Source: an uncultured Oscillospiraceae bacterium (lineage in GTDB: Bacteria; Bacillota; Clostridia; Oscillospirales; Acutalibacteraceae). From it: a stretch of DNA of 20,179 nucleotides. The notes below the pieces were generated by a model. The model had not been told where the DNA came from and searched no databases. It was given only the letters and a program-made list of their open reading frames with translations. The DNA lies in the NCBI GenBank assembly GCA_900541905.1, contig UQLQ01000028.1, positions 1 to 20,179 on the forward strand, written 5' to 3'. Shown here one piece after another: positions 7,833-15,832 of the stretch (position 1 is its first letter; every line of letters begins with the position of its first letter). Made by a program: the position numbers and the translations under genes.

Positions 7833-7861
7833 ATCTTAAGCAAAAAAGCACGGAATGTCAA
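7833..7861 (-). promoter_or_regulatory. Promoter of the marR-activase-dehydratase unit
   Basis: On the minus strand: TTGACA (7856-7861), 17 bases, TAAGAT (7833-7838). The -35 is perfect and the -10 matches four of six positions. The start would fall near 7826, placing the palindrome at 7801-7819 within the first 25 transcribed bases. Confidence 0.6.
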
Positions 7862-7958
7862 TAGGTTTAATGAGGTTTTCTTTAAAGTGGATTAATTTTG
7901 TATACTTTAACTACAATTTTAAGAAAAATTTATATCATCATAGGGGATAGTAAAGTAA

Positions 7959-8028
7959 AAATAAAAAGAACTGGCTCCCAATAGTTAGAGCAAACTCTAA
8001 CAAAAAAGGAGTCAGTTCAAAATTTCAA
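7959..8028 (-). terminator. Terminator of the rnf operon
   Basis: Read on the minus strand right after the rnfB stop: an outer stem GAACTGACTCC/GGAGCCAGTTC (8018-8028 with 7968-7978, one G-U pair) encloses an inner perfect stem GTTAGAG/CTCTAAC (7984-7990 with 7995-8001). A tail of TTTTTATTTTTA follows. This is a strong intrinsic terminator with an unusual two-storey stem. Confidence 0.85.
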
Positions 8029-8034
8029 TGTTTT

Positions 8035-8856
8035 TTATGCTTGCATTCTGCGTGGTTCGGAAGAATACAAAGTAATACAATCTTTAGGACAAACATCCAC
8101 GCATGCACCGCAAGCGGTACATTTATCAGGATTTATGACAGCACGGAAGTTTTCGATTTTGATTGCATCATATTCACAGGCTTTTACGCATTTCATACAT
8201 GCAATACAGCTAACTTTACATACTTTATTAGCAAGAGCACCTTTATCTTGATTATTACAGCGTACAACTGCCTGTTCTTTTAGAGTAACAAGACGAATCA
8301 GATTTTTAGGACATTCTTTTACGCACATTGTACACGCAGTACATTTTTCAGGATTTACTACGGCAACACCGTTTACAATGTGTATTGCATCATATTCGCA
8401 TACATTGACACAGTCACCAAAACCCAAACAACCATACTGACAAGTTTGTGTACCGCCGGACATCATAGATGCTGCAGCGCATGATGGAATGCCTTTGTAA
8501 TCCATTTTCTGAGAGGTGTGTTCCGGAGTACCGTTACAGTGAACCATTGCAACCTTAGGTACCAGTGTAACAGCACCTCCACCTAATAATTCACTGATTT
8601 TTTGGACAACTTCCGGTCCGCCCGGGGCGCAAAGACCATTTTCGGCACTGCCTTCACATAGGGCAGAGGCATAGCCGGAACAGCCGGAATATCCACAGGC
8701 ACCGCAGTTAGCACCCGGTAAAACTTCTGTTACCGCTTCTACACGTTCATCAACCGGAACATGTAAAATAATTGCTGCAACTGCCAGTACAAGGCCTAAT
8801 ACAAGACCAATACCAACAACAATTGCAATAGGAATAAAAATTTCATATGCCCACAT
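8035..8856 (-). CDS. rnfB: Rnf complex iron-sulfur subunit B
   Basis: A 273-residue membrane-anchored ferredoxin-like subunit, the likely entry point for electrons from reduced ferredoxin. One N-terminal membrane helix (about 8-31) is followed by the RnfB-specific Fe-S domain with NCGACGYSGC (C51, C54, C59) and more cysteines at 67 and 76. Next come ferredoxin-type CxxC motifs: C139/143/149/153, C172/175/178/182, a set at C213-C227 and one at C246-C260. The total allows roughly five to six 4Fe-4S clusters, as in clostridial Rnf and more than in the shorter proteobacterial RnfB. The gene starts 18 bases after rnfA, with AGAGAGG as ribosome site about 13 bases before the ATG, and is the last gene of the operon. 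Confidence 0.95.
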   Translation of the reverse strand: MWAYEIFIPIAIVVGIGLVLGLVLAVAAIILHVPVDERVEAVTEVLPGANCGACGYSGCSGYASALCEGSAENGLCAPGGPEVVQKISELLGGGAVTLVPKVAMVHCNGTPEHTSQKMDYKGIPSCAAASMMSGGTQTCQYGCLGFGDCVNVCEYDAIHIVNGVAVVNPEKCTACTMCVKECPKNLIRLVTLKEQAVVRCNNQDKGALANKVCKVSCIACMKCVKACEYDAIKIENFRAVINPDKCTACGACVDVCPKDCITLYSSEPRRMQA

Positions 8857-8874
8857 GATTTATACCAACCTCTC

Positions 8875-9492
8875 TTAACCTAACATACCGTCTACTAAAC
8901 CTTGGAAGCCAAAGAAAGAAACAGCAAGTAGAGATGCAGCGATTAATGTAATTGGAAGACCTTTTAAGAAATCAGGAATATCGCAAGTCTCCAGTTTTTG
9001 ACGAACGCCGGCAAATAGAACCATTGCAACTAAAAAGCCCATACCACTACCAAAAGCACTGGTCATAGATTCAGCAAAGCCATAATGGGTAATTGGGTCT
9101 AAAGTATTCTCAATTACCAATGTAGTAATACCCAGAACAGCACAGTTGGTTGTGATAAGTGGCAAATAGATGCCGAGAGAATTATAAAGTGGAGGCATAA
9201 ACTTGCGCAGAACCAGCTCAATCAACTGTACCAATGCAGCAATAATAATGATAAATACAACGGTTTGCAAATAATCAAAACCTAAGGGCATCAATACATA
9301 CATGTAAATAGGCCAAGTTACTGCAGTTGAAATTAACATAACAAAAATAACTGCAGCACTCATACCAACAGCGGTATTTAACTTTTTAGAAACACCCAGG
9401 AAAGGACAAATGCCTAAGAATTTACTCAGCAAAAAGTTTTCGGTTAAAATACCAGCAAGGAAAATGCTTACAAGGCTTTTAAACATTATCAT
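8875..9492 (-). CDS. rnfA: Rnf complex membrane subunit A
   Basis: A 205-residue integral membrane protein with about six helices, homologous to NqrE and paired with RnfE in the membrane core. Family signatures include the N-terminal FLAGILTENFLLSKFLGICPFLGVSKK, ITTNCAVLG and FGSGMGFLVAM. The conserved Cys in each half (GICPFLG, TNCAVLG) fits the 2Fe-2S cluster that RnfA and RnfE are thought to hold between them. The start at 9492 follows AAAGGAG by 12 bases; a second ATG at 9486 is possible, while the longer open frame has no ribosome site. The coding region overlaps the end of rnfE by 14 bases, so translation is probably coupled. Confidence 0.93.
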   Translation of the reverse strand: MIMFKSLVSIFLAGILTENFLLSKFLGICPFLGVSKKLNTAVGMSAAVIFVMLISTAVTWPIYMYVLMPLGFDYLQTVVFIIIIAALVQLIELVLRKFMPPLYNSLGIYLPLITTNCAVLGITTLVIENTLDPITHYGFAESMTSAFGSGMGFLVAMVLFAGVRQKLETCDIPDFLKGLPITLIAASLLAVSFFGFQGLVDGMLG

Positions 9493-10162
9493 CTGTTCCG
9501 CACTCTCCTTTGCTAATCTTTGAACAAGATGCACTCATCGGACATCCGCCACAGCCCAGTTCGGCTTTTTTGCCTTTGGTTAATTTATTTACAATAGCAA
9601 CTAGGATACCATAGACAAAGAATCCACCCGGAGCAAGAATAAAGATAATAATTGGATCCATAAAGGAAATGGTTACAGGTTGGTTGAAGACAGTACCAGA
9701 ACCTAAAAGTTCACGGATACAGCCCATAACCAGCAGGGCTGCTGTAAAGCCAATACCCATGCCAACACCGTCTAATATGGAAGGAATCACAGGGTTCTTG
9801 CTGGCAAATGCTTCAGCACGACCAAGAATAATACAGTTAACAACAATCAAAGGTAAATAAATACCAAGAGATTTATCAATTACCGGTACAAAAGCTTTTA
9901 CCAGCATTTGTACTACAGATACGAAGCCTGCAATGATGGTAATATATGCAGGAATACGTACCTTATCCGGAATAATCTTACGGCATGCGGAGATAACCAA
10001 GTTAGAACAAATTAGAACAACCGTAGCTGCCGCCCCCATACCTAGGGCACTCATTGCACTTGTACTAACAGCCAAAGTAGGGCAAGTACCAAGCACCAAA
10101 CGAAAAACAGGGTTTTCCTTTAAAATACCTTTTGTAAGTTCTCTACCATAACCTTTGCCCAA
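9479..10162 (-). CDS. rnfE: Rnf complex membrane subunit E with a cysteine-rich tail
   Basis: A 227-residue integral membrane protein, homologue of NqrD and partner of RnfA. Signatures: TKGILKENPVFRLVLGTCPTLAVS near the N-terminus and VNCIILGRAEAFA in the middle, each with the cysteine expected for the membrane Fe-S cluster. The start is taken as TTG at 10162, because the perfect ribosome site AAGGGAGGTG lies 6 bases upstream. The in-frame ATG at 10186 overlaps rnfG and would be upstream of that site. Only one base separates it from the rnfG stop. The C-terminal 25 residues leave the membrane and contain GCGGCPMSASCSKISKGEC, four cysteines not needed for the RnfA/E core. Confidence 0.92.
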   Translation of the reverse strand: MGKGYGRELTKGILKENPVFRLVLGTCPTLAVSTSAMSALGMGAAATVVLICSNLVISACRKIIPDKVRIPAYITIIAGFVSVVQMLVKAFVPVIDKSLGIYLPLIVVNCIILGRAEAFASKNPVIPSILDGVGMGIGFTAALLVMGCIRELLGSGTVFNQPVTISFMDPIIIFILAPGGFFVYGILVAIVNKLTKGKKAELGCGGCPMSASCSKISKGECGTDDNV

Positions 10163-10163
10163 C

Positions 10164-10724
10164 TTAAGCACCTCCCTTAATTTCATTATATTGTTCTATT
10201 GCAGAGTTTACAGCGTCTGTAACCGCTTGAGAGGTAATGGTTGCACCCGTTAAAGCTACAATGTTTCCATCACCCGCTGTACCGGATTTGATAACATTAA
10301 ATCCACCTTCCGGCACAGTTTGTTTATACATGTCGGTAAAACTGGCGTTTTGTGCATTCATACCCAATCCAGGAGTTTCATCCAAAGAGAGAATTGTTAC
10401 ACCGGTAATTTCATCTTCGGTATTAATACCTGTCATTACCTGGATAGTACCGCCATAACCTTTGGCAGTAGTAGTGAATACGTAACCTTTTTCAGAACCG
10501 TCATCTGCTTTACCTACATAATAAGATTCTTCCGAATCCCCAGCTTCAAAATTGGCTGCATCAGGTAGTACAACAGTACGAGCTTCTTTTTCAGTTTCTA
10601 AATTTAAAGCTTCAATAGTGTCTTTTGTTATAAAGTTTGTTACAGACAATGCACCTGTAATAATCAAACAAATAGCACATAGTATCAAAGCAGGAACAGC
10701 AATTTCTTTCGGTTTAAACTTCAC
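10164..10724 (-). CDS. rnfG: Rnf complex FMN-binding subunit G
   Basis: A 186-residue subunit with one N-terminal membrane helix (about 9-33) and an outer FMN-binding domain, homologue of NqrC. The covalent-flavin site is visible as ALTGATITS; the FMN-bearing threonine would be T162 in this numbering. The substrate motif for ApbE-type flavin transferases (D..[ST]GAT) is kept in form. The start is taken as GTG at 10724, 10 bases after AAGGAG; a longer frame would begin at a TTG without ribosome site. It overlaps the end of rnfD by 11 bases, which suggests translational coupling. Confidence 0.92.
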   Translation of the reverse strand: MKFKPKEIAVPALILCAICLIITGALSVTNFITKDTIEALNLETEKEARTVVLPDAANFEAGDSEESYYVGKADDGSEKGYVFTTTAKGYGGTIQVMTGINTEDEITGVTILSLDETPGLGMNAQNASFTDMYKQTVPEGGFNVIKSGTAGDGNIVALTGATITSQAVTDAVNSAIEQYNEIKGGA

Positions 10725-11691
10725 TTCGTTTCCGCTCCTTTCTGGCTTTGATAAAACCAAAGGTTTTAGAACGAGTCAAACTCTCAATATGCGGTGTGAG
10801 AATATTCATCAATACAATGGAATAGGAAACACCTTCCGGTAAAGAACCAAATAAACGAATGAGCATTGTAATGATACCGCATCCAATTGCAAATACAAGT
10901 TTACCTCTCCAGTTAATAGGGGTGGTTGCATAGTCTGTCGCCATAAAGAATGCACCAAGCATTAAACCGCCGGAAAGAATGTCAACCAAAACATCGCGTC
11001 CGGTAACGGCACATGCAATGCCTGAAATAGCAGCTACAGTGCCTATGTAAGCAAATGGAACGATAGGATTAATCACACGACGTGCAATTAAATAAATACC
11101 GCCAAGTAAAATTGCCAGAGCGCTTGTTTCACCCATAGAACCGCCAATGTTACCAAGGAACATATCCAAATAAGACGGCATTGTACCGCTTCCTTCAGCG
11201 ATAATTCCAAGAGGAGTAGCTGTGGTCATAGCATCCACACTGCCGGTATAGAAAAATGGTGTTGCCCAAGTTGTCATATGAACAGGGAAGGATACCATTA
11301 AAACAATACGTGCGGTAAGTGCAGGGTTTACAAAGTTTTGGCCCAAACCGCCAAACATTTGCTTTGCTACGACAATTGCGATTACACCACCAAAAGCAGT
11401 AATTAAAGGATTAATGTTGGCAGGTAGGTTAAATGCCAGCAGCATGCCTGTAACAATGGCGCTTAAATCGCCAACAGTTTGTTCACGCTTCATAACCAGA
11501 CGGCATACAAATTCAGATAGCACACAAGAAGCGATTGCAACTGCTAATGTAATTGCTGCCCAATACCCAAAAAATACGATGGATGCAATTGCAGCAGGTA
11601 TCATTGCGATGATAACATCCAACATAATTTTTTGTGTCGAAGTGTTTCGTCTCAAATGAGGCGAGGAAGACACAATCAATTTATCTTTCAT
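10714..11691 (-). CDS. rnfD: Rnf complex membrane subunit D
   Basis: A 325-residue membrane protein with about eight or more helices, homologue of NqrB and part of the ion-translocating core. Family motifs are VSSSPHLRRNTSTQKIMLDV at the N-terminus, QMFGGLGQNFVNPALTARI (about 111-129) and GAFFMATDYATTPI. The covalent FMN site is DAMTTATPLG, with D153 and the probable flavin-bearing T159. It fits the Dxx[ST]xAT target pattern, with T in place of the common G. The start at 11691 follows GGAAAGG by 12 bases. It is separated from rnfC by 77 bases that contain a perfect hairpin. Confidence 0.93.
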   Translation of the reverse strand: MKDKLIVSSSPHLRRNTSTQKIMLDVIIAMIPAAIASIVFFGYWAAITLAVAIASCVLSEFVCRLVMKREQTVGDLSAIVTGMLLAFNLPANINPLITAFGGVIAIVVAKQMFGGLGQNFVNPALTARIVLMVSFPVHMTTWATPFFYTGSVDAMTTATPLGIIAEGSGTMPSYLDMFLGNIGGSMGETSALAILLGGIYLIARRVINPIVPFAYIGTVAAISGIACAVTGRDVLVDILSGGLMLGAFFMATDYATTPINWRGKLVFAIGCGIITMLIRLFGSLPEGVSYSIVLMNILTPHIESLTRSKTFGFIKARKERKRSEV

Positions 11692-11726
11692 AATACATTC
11701 AAGCCTTTCCAATTGATATGCTAGTA

Positions 11727-11763
11727 TTTATAAAGTAACGTTGTCGCTTATGTACTTTATAAA
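11727..11763 (-). other. Intercistronic hairpin between rnfC and rnfD
   Basis: TTTATAAAGTA (11727-11737) and TACTTTATAAA (11753-11763) make a perfect 11-bp stem around a 15-base loop, beginning 5 bases after the rnfC stop. No T-run follows in the transcribed direction, so it is more likely an mRNA processing or stability element than a terminator. Confidence 0.5.
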
Positions 11764-11768
11764 AAGAT

Positions 11769-13175
11769 TTATTTATTTTCAGCCTCTACAGCTTCAATCG
11801 CAGCCTCAGTTTTTGCTTTTAAAGCTTCTTGTCTTGCTTTTTCCGCAGCATCATCTTTGCGAATTAAATTTTTGCCCAAACGAATCGAGTGTACCAATGG
11901 TCGATTTGCAGGACATACAAAAGAGCAGCTGCCGCATTCAATACAAGTCATAACAGAAAGCTTACGTAAACGTTCGATAATTCTTTTTTCAAAATTTTTC
12001 TCTAACGCATACGGTTCCAGATGCATAGGACATACACTGACACAGGCCCCACAATGAATACATGCGGTTGTGTGTTTTTTGATTGCTTCTTTTTCGCTGA
12101 AAAATAATACGCCATTAGATTGTTTCATAATTTGGAAGTTATCAGATGGAATCGCAATTCCCATCATAGGACCGCCAAGTAAAACTTCGCGTAATTCCTC
12201 TTTATAACCTCCGCAAAATGAAATCATATCTTCTAAACTGGTACCAATGGGAGCGATTACGTTTTTGGGTGTTGTGACAGCAGAACCGTCAATGGTAACG
12301 CGTTTGGTAATCAGCGGCATACCGGTTCTTAAGTAATCGGCAATAAAGCCTGCGGTAGTAACATTCATTACAATACAGCCTAAATCAGCAGGAAGTTTGG
12401 AAGGATTCAGCTGTTTTCCTGTAGCTGCTTGTATCAAAACTCTTTCAGCACCTTGCGGATAAATGGCACGTAAAGTAAGAACGCCTGCCATGCCGTTTTT
12501 ATTTCTTGGGTCTGACGCAAGCTTTTCTTTTATTAATTTGATTGCGTCCGGTTTATTGCTTTCAATGCCAATAATAATACGTTTTATATCTAAATATTTT
12601 GCTACTGCAAACATACCGTCAATCACTCGCTCAGAGTTTTCCAGCATTTCTCTGTGGTCAGCTGTAATATACGGCTCACATTCTGCAGCATTGATTAACA
12701 AAGTGTCAACCGGTTTTGGCGGATTTATTTTTACGTGGGTTGGAAAACCACCGCCGCCGAGACCCACTAAACCCGATTCTCTGATTGCTTTTACAAAGTC
12801 TTCTCTGGAGTGAATTTCAGGAGGTTGAACCTCAGGCGATACAGCGTTTTCACCGTCAGATGTAATGACAACAGCATCCACACTTTTTCCGTCAGTCATC
12901 ACCAATTTTTCAATTGCAGTTACTTTTCCGGAAATGGTTGCATGAATTGGTGCGGAAATAAAAGCATCGCTATCGCCGATTTTTTGACCGACAAGTACTT
13001 GTTCACCAACTTTCACAAGAGGTTTGCAGGGAGCACCAATGTGCATTTGCATTGGAATTCTGACTTTTTCTGGTGTAGGAATCACCTCAGAAGGTGATGA
13101 ACCAGTATGTTTGCGATGGGGAACCTTAGCACCACCAAAGGTTCTGAATGGTTTTAATGGTATAGACAAATTCAT
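11769..13175 (-). CDS. rnfC: Rnf complex NADH-binding subunit C
   Basis: A 468-residue peripheral subunit that exchanges electrons with NAD(H). The nucleotide/FMN-binding region shows GLVGLGGGGFPTHVK (about 135-149) and LINAAECEPYITADHREM (about 160-177), shared with the NADH-dehydrogenase 51-kDa family. Two ferredoxin-type 4Fe-4S motifs follow: CIHCGACVSVCP (C372, C375, C378, C382) and CIECGSCSFVCP (C411, C414, C417, C421). The C-terminal 30 residues are a short, charged, alanine-rich tail, far shorter than the long repeats of enterobacterial RnfC. The start at 13175 has AGGAGG 6 bases upstream. The gene lies 80 bases after apbE. Confidence 0.95.
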   Translation of the reverse strand: MNLSIPLKPFRTFGGAKVPHRKHTGSSPSEVIPTPEKVRIPMQMHIGAPCKPLVKVGEQVLVGQKIGDSDAFISAPIHATISGKVTAIEKLVMTDGKSVDAVVITSDGENAVSPEVQPPEIHSREDFVKAIRESGLVGLGGGGFPTHVKINPPKPVDTLLINAAECEPYITADHREMLENSERVIDGMFAVAKYLDIKRIIIGIESNKPDAIKLIKEKLASDPRNKNGMAGVLTLRAIYPQGAERVLIQAATGKQLNPSKLPADLGCIVMNVTTAGFIADYLRTGMPLITKRVTIDGSAVTTPKNVIAPIGTSLEDMISFCGGYKEELREVLLGGPMMGIAIPSDNFQIMKQSNGVLFFSEKEAIKKHTTACIHCGACVSVCPMHLEPYALEKNFEKRIIERLRKLSVMTCIECGSCSFVCPANRPLVHSIRLGKNLIRKDDAAEKARQEALKAKTEAAIEAVEAENK

Positions 13176-13255
13176 GCTTATCCTCCTAAATGTAAGGTTT
13201 TTAATAACAAGTGCCATAAACCTTTCATTAACAGATGAAACTTGTACAAAAGAAA

Positions 13256-14323
13256 TTATGCAAGTTTAAACGTATCTGTTGTCAGTTGTACGGATTCTTT
13301 TAAATTATCCGTAACGGTAACATTGTTTTCACGGTCAATGAAAATACCGCCTGCATTATATTGTTCTAGCAGGGACATACCCTTTTCTTTTCCCAATACC
13401 ATACAGGCAAGGGCAAGGGCATCGCTGGTAGGTCCGTCGGCGTGGGTAACGGTGACAGACACCAAATCAGTTTCTACAGGTTTTCCGGTAGAGGGGTCTA
13501 AAATTCCATAATACGTTGTGCCGTCCTGAACAAACGAGTTTTGTTCTAGCTGACATGTGGAAGCATAGCCGGATTCTATGGTAAAAGTACCGATGGCAAG
13601 CAGCTCTGTGTCCGTGACATCAGGATTTTTAACCGCAAGTGTCCATTTGGAACCATCTGGTTTTGTTCCGTATACGCCAACTGAATTGCCGACGGTGATA
13701 ATGCCGGCAGCAACACCGGAAGTCTGGTAAGACGATACAGCACTTTCACAAAGCGAACCATTGTAAACACCGTCAAGGCTGACGGAAGAATAGCGCATTT
13801 TGAGAGAGGCGGTATTTTCCTGTGTATCAACGCGTAAATTCTGGTAATCGACATAGGGTAAAAACTGCTCGATTTTTTCTTGCGTTGGAACCGAAGGATT
13901 CGATCCCGAAAATCCCCACAAATTTAAGATAGGCACAATGGTAGGGGAAAAAGCACCGCCCGAATCTTGGGCAACTTTTTCTGCTTTATCTAAAATGGAA
14001 ATTGTACGTGAATCTAAAGAGATCCAGTCAAGCCCAGCAGCTTGATTTAGTTTTTGTATGTCTGAGTCATCTTCTTCAAAATCAATTAATTGTGATAGCT
14101 CATTCATAGCGTTTGCTGCATCGGTAGCAGCTGTCTCAGTATTTTCTCCGTAAAGTGTTTGGTATACGGTAATATCCTGTATGGTATCTTCACGGGAATA
14201 ACTGTTCAATGGAGTTTCATCTTTCTTTGTAAACATAAAAACGAGGCCAACGGCAACTGCTATTACAACAGCTGTAAGTGATATGGCCACAATTTGTATG
14301 ATTCTTTGTTTTTTATGTTCCAT
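13256..14323 (-). CDS. apbE: ApbE-family protein with altered active-site motifs
   Basis: A 355-residue protein with an N-terminal membrane anchor (about residues 9-32) and an ApbE (FAD:protein FMN transferase) domain facing outward. The family layout is clear: SDIQKLNQAAGLDWISL, GGAFSPTIVPILNLWGF, G(N)SVGVYGTKPDGSKW and YYGILDPSTGKPV. Several hallmark positions differ. Where the family has GGIAKGYAVD, this protein has DGVYNGSLCES (about 184-194). GGNI reads GNSV (about 212-215). The DALST metal-site motif reads DALAL (D301 kept, threonine lost), and the histidine before I-L-D-P is tyrosine. It is the first gene of the rnf operon (GGAGG 8 bases before the ATG). It may have low activity, unusual specificity or a non-catalytic role, with a second ApbE elsewhere. 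Confidence 0.75.
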   Translation of the reverse strand: MEHKKQRIIQIVAISLTAVVIAVAVGLVFMFTKKDETPLNSYSREDTIQDITVYQTLYGENTETAATDAANAMNELSQLIDFEEDDSDIQKLNQAAGLDWISLDSRTISILDKAEKVAQDSGGAFSPTIVPILNLWGFSGSNPSVPTQEKIEQFLPYVDYQNLRVDTQENTASLKMRYSSVSLDGVYNGSLCESAVSSYQTSGVAAGIITVGNSVGVYGTKPDGSKWTLAVKNPDVTDTELLAIGTFTIESGYASTCQLEQNSFVQDGTTYYGILDPSTGKPVETDLVSVTVTHADGPTSDALALACMVLGKEKGMSLLEQYNAGGIFIDRENNVTVTDNLKESVQLTTDTFKLA

Positions 14324-14573
14324 TTTTGTAACCTCCCTTTTGAATTCATAGTTTCCCACCTGTTAATAGGGAGTTAATATATATTTTAACTGATTGTTAC
14401 AAAAATAGCAATAAAAAATACAAAAACAGTATACGAAATATTATATAAAAATTTAATAAAAATATGCTTTTATATGTGCAATATGCTTATAAAAATTGAT
14501 TTTTATAGACAGAAATATGATATTGTTAATTTTTAGTTAAAAAACAAGGTTTTTTATTGTTAAATTTACTACA
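14324..14573 (-). other. Upstream region of apbE-rnf; weak promoter candidate only
   Basis: This very AT-rich stretch should contain the rnf promoter. The best minus-strand candidate is TTGCAC (14476-14481), 17 bases, TATTAA (14453-14458), matching four of six positions in each box. A perfect TATAAT at 14440-14445 lacks a -35. The leader would exceed 100 nt. I see no riboswitch or clear operator. Confidence 0.25.
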
Positions 14574-14618
14574 AACAAAAACAGTGACAATTCGATAAAA
14601 AATGTCACTGTTTTTGTT
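14574..14618 (-). terminator. Terminator after the cytidylate-kinase-like gene
   Basis: A perfect 16-bp stem, AACAAAAACAGTGACA (14574-14589) with its complement (14603-14618), around a 13-base loop. With its A/T outer arms it works as a U-tailed terminator on the minus strand, 46 bases after the stop codon, and insulates the downstream rnf operon. Confidence 0.75.
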
Positions 14619-14664
14619 ACTATTGTTGTTATTATATTTTTATATTATTAATGTAATAAAAATT

Positions 14665-15291
14665 TTAAATTCCGGATCTAATTTTAGCGGCAGCAATAAT
14701 CATTTCAACAGAAGCATCAATGCCAAATCTTGAACTGTCAATGGTCAAATCATAATTTTCAATTGCTTTCCATTTTTGGTCAGTATAAAAGCTGTGATAG
14801 TGAGCACGGTGTTTATCTTGTTTATGTAAAAATTCTTCAATTTTTTTTGGAGATATACCGTAATGCTCTACTGCACGTTTTTTTCTAAACTCAATATCTG
14901 CATGTACAAATACATTTAATGTATGTTTGTGCTCTCTTAAAACATAGTCGGCACAACGTCCGATAATAACACAAGGACCCTTTTCAGCAAGTGAATGGAT
15001 AATTTGTGATTCCAATAAATAAAGCTGGTCGTTGATTGTTAATTCATTTGCATTATATGCTTGGTTTGCAAAAAAGTAGGAACCGGCCATAAAATTACCA
15101 AAGATACTGGTGGTTGCAATTTCATCATTTTCACGTAATACTTCATTGCTTAATCCGCTTTTTTTAGCAGCGATTTCTGTAATTTCTTGATCATAATAAG
15201 GAATATCCAATTTTTCTGCCACTAATTTGCCAATATCACGTCCTCCACTGCCATATTCTCTTGAAATTGTAATTACAGTGTTCATTTCCAT
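14665..15291 (-). CDS. Cytidylate kinase-like P-loop protein
   Basis: A 208-residue protein of the Cytidylate_kin2/AAA_33-like group. VITISREYGSGGRDIGKLVAEKL (about 6-28) is the phosphate-binding loop in the form GSGGRxIG, not the usual GxxxxGKS/T. IPYYDQEIT follows, as in cytidylate kinases, and VIIGRCADYVL (about 108-118) and the lid region HADIEFRKKRAVEHYGIS are family-typical. Short proteins of this group are common in Clostridia beside true cmk and have no settled substrate. The start at 15291 has GAGGG 8 bases upstream. A -10 TATAAT lies at 15328-15333 on the minus strand without a good -35. Monocistronic: a terminator follows, and the T-box operon is divergent. Confidence 0.8.
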   Translation of the reverse strand: MEMNTVITISREYGSGGRDIGKLVAEKLDIPYYDQEITEIAAKKSGLSNEVLRENDEIATTSIFGNFMAGSYFFANQAYNANELTINDQLYLLESQIIHSLAEKGPCVIIGRCADYVLREHKHTLNVFVHADIEFRKKRAVEHYGISPKKIEEFLHKQDKHRAHYHSFYTDQKWKAIENYDLTIDSSRFGIDASVEMIIAAAKIRSGI

Positions 15292-15523
15292 AATAGAGCC
15301 CTCACTTTTTTCTTTATCGATATTTTTATTATATCTCTATCTACTAAAATGAATATTCTAATTAAGAAATATAAATAATTTCCTGTTGATATTATACATG
15401 TATACGTCAGTTTATTTCAAAATAGTGTTAAAATATTCTAATATTTTTTAACTGACAGAAAGTATATTCTGATATTTATATAAAATGGAATGGTTTGATT
15501 CTAACAAGAAAACAAGAAAAAAC

Positions 15524-15552
15524 TTGACAAATGATTTTTATCAACATATAAT
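15524..15552 (+). promoter_or_regulatory. Consensus promoter of the trpXYZ operon
   Basis: TTGACA (15524-15529), 17 bases, TATAAT (15547-15552), a perfect housekeeping promoter. Transcription would start near 15559, exactly where the T-box leader begins. Strong constitutive initiation fits regulation by leader attenuation. Confidence 0.85.
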
Positions 15553-15558
15553 GAAGCA

Positions 15559-15832
15559 AAGAATAAATAAACCGATGATTAAGAGTAGTAAGCTGATTCT
15601 GCTTTTCAGAGAGCCGCCGGTTGGTGTGAAGGCGACAGAGCATGGCAGTGTGAATGGACTTATGAGGGCAAAGCGAAAGGTTTTAACCAAGTAGTATTTG
15701 ACGGGATTTCCGCCCGTTATCAAGGGAACATACATAATTGTATGGATAAAGTGGGCAGAAATGCCAATATGGGTGGTACCGCAGGAGTTACGCTCTTGTC
15801 CCTGTTTTGATACAGGGGCAAGAGCTTTTTTT
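15559..15832 (+). promoter_or_regulatory. T-box riboswitch, tryptophan-specific
   Basis: An RNA leader of about 270 nt that binds uncharged tRNA. Stem I elements are visible: the GAGTAG loop-E motif near 15584, the distal TTGGTGTGAAGGCG part near 15621, and on the 3' side GTGTGAATGGACTT with the specifier codon TGG at 15655-15657, which predicts tRNA-Trp. The T-box GGGTGGTACCGCA (15771-15783) pairs with the tRNA acceptor end. The terminator is GCTCTTGTCCCTG (15792-15804) with CAGGGGCAAGAGC (15813-15825) followed by T7. Low tryptophan should favour the antiterminator and transcription of trpXYZ. Confidence 0.92.
15792..15832 (+). terminator. Regulated terminator of the T-box leader
   Basis: A 13-bp stem with one G-U pair (15792-15804 with 15813-15825), an 8-base loop and T7. 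It lies 38 bases before the trpX start. Its 5' arm contains the GTCCCT stretch typical of T-box leaders. Confidence 0.85.

Noticed and set aside
12463..13269. Several plus-strand frames opposite rnfC
   Set aside because: They lie wholly opposite a well-conserved gene, overlap each other and lack ribosome sites.
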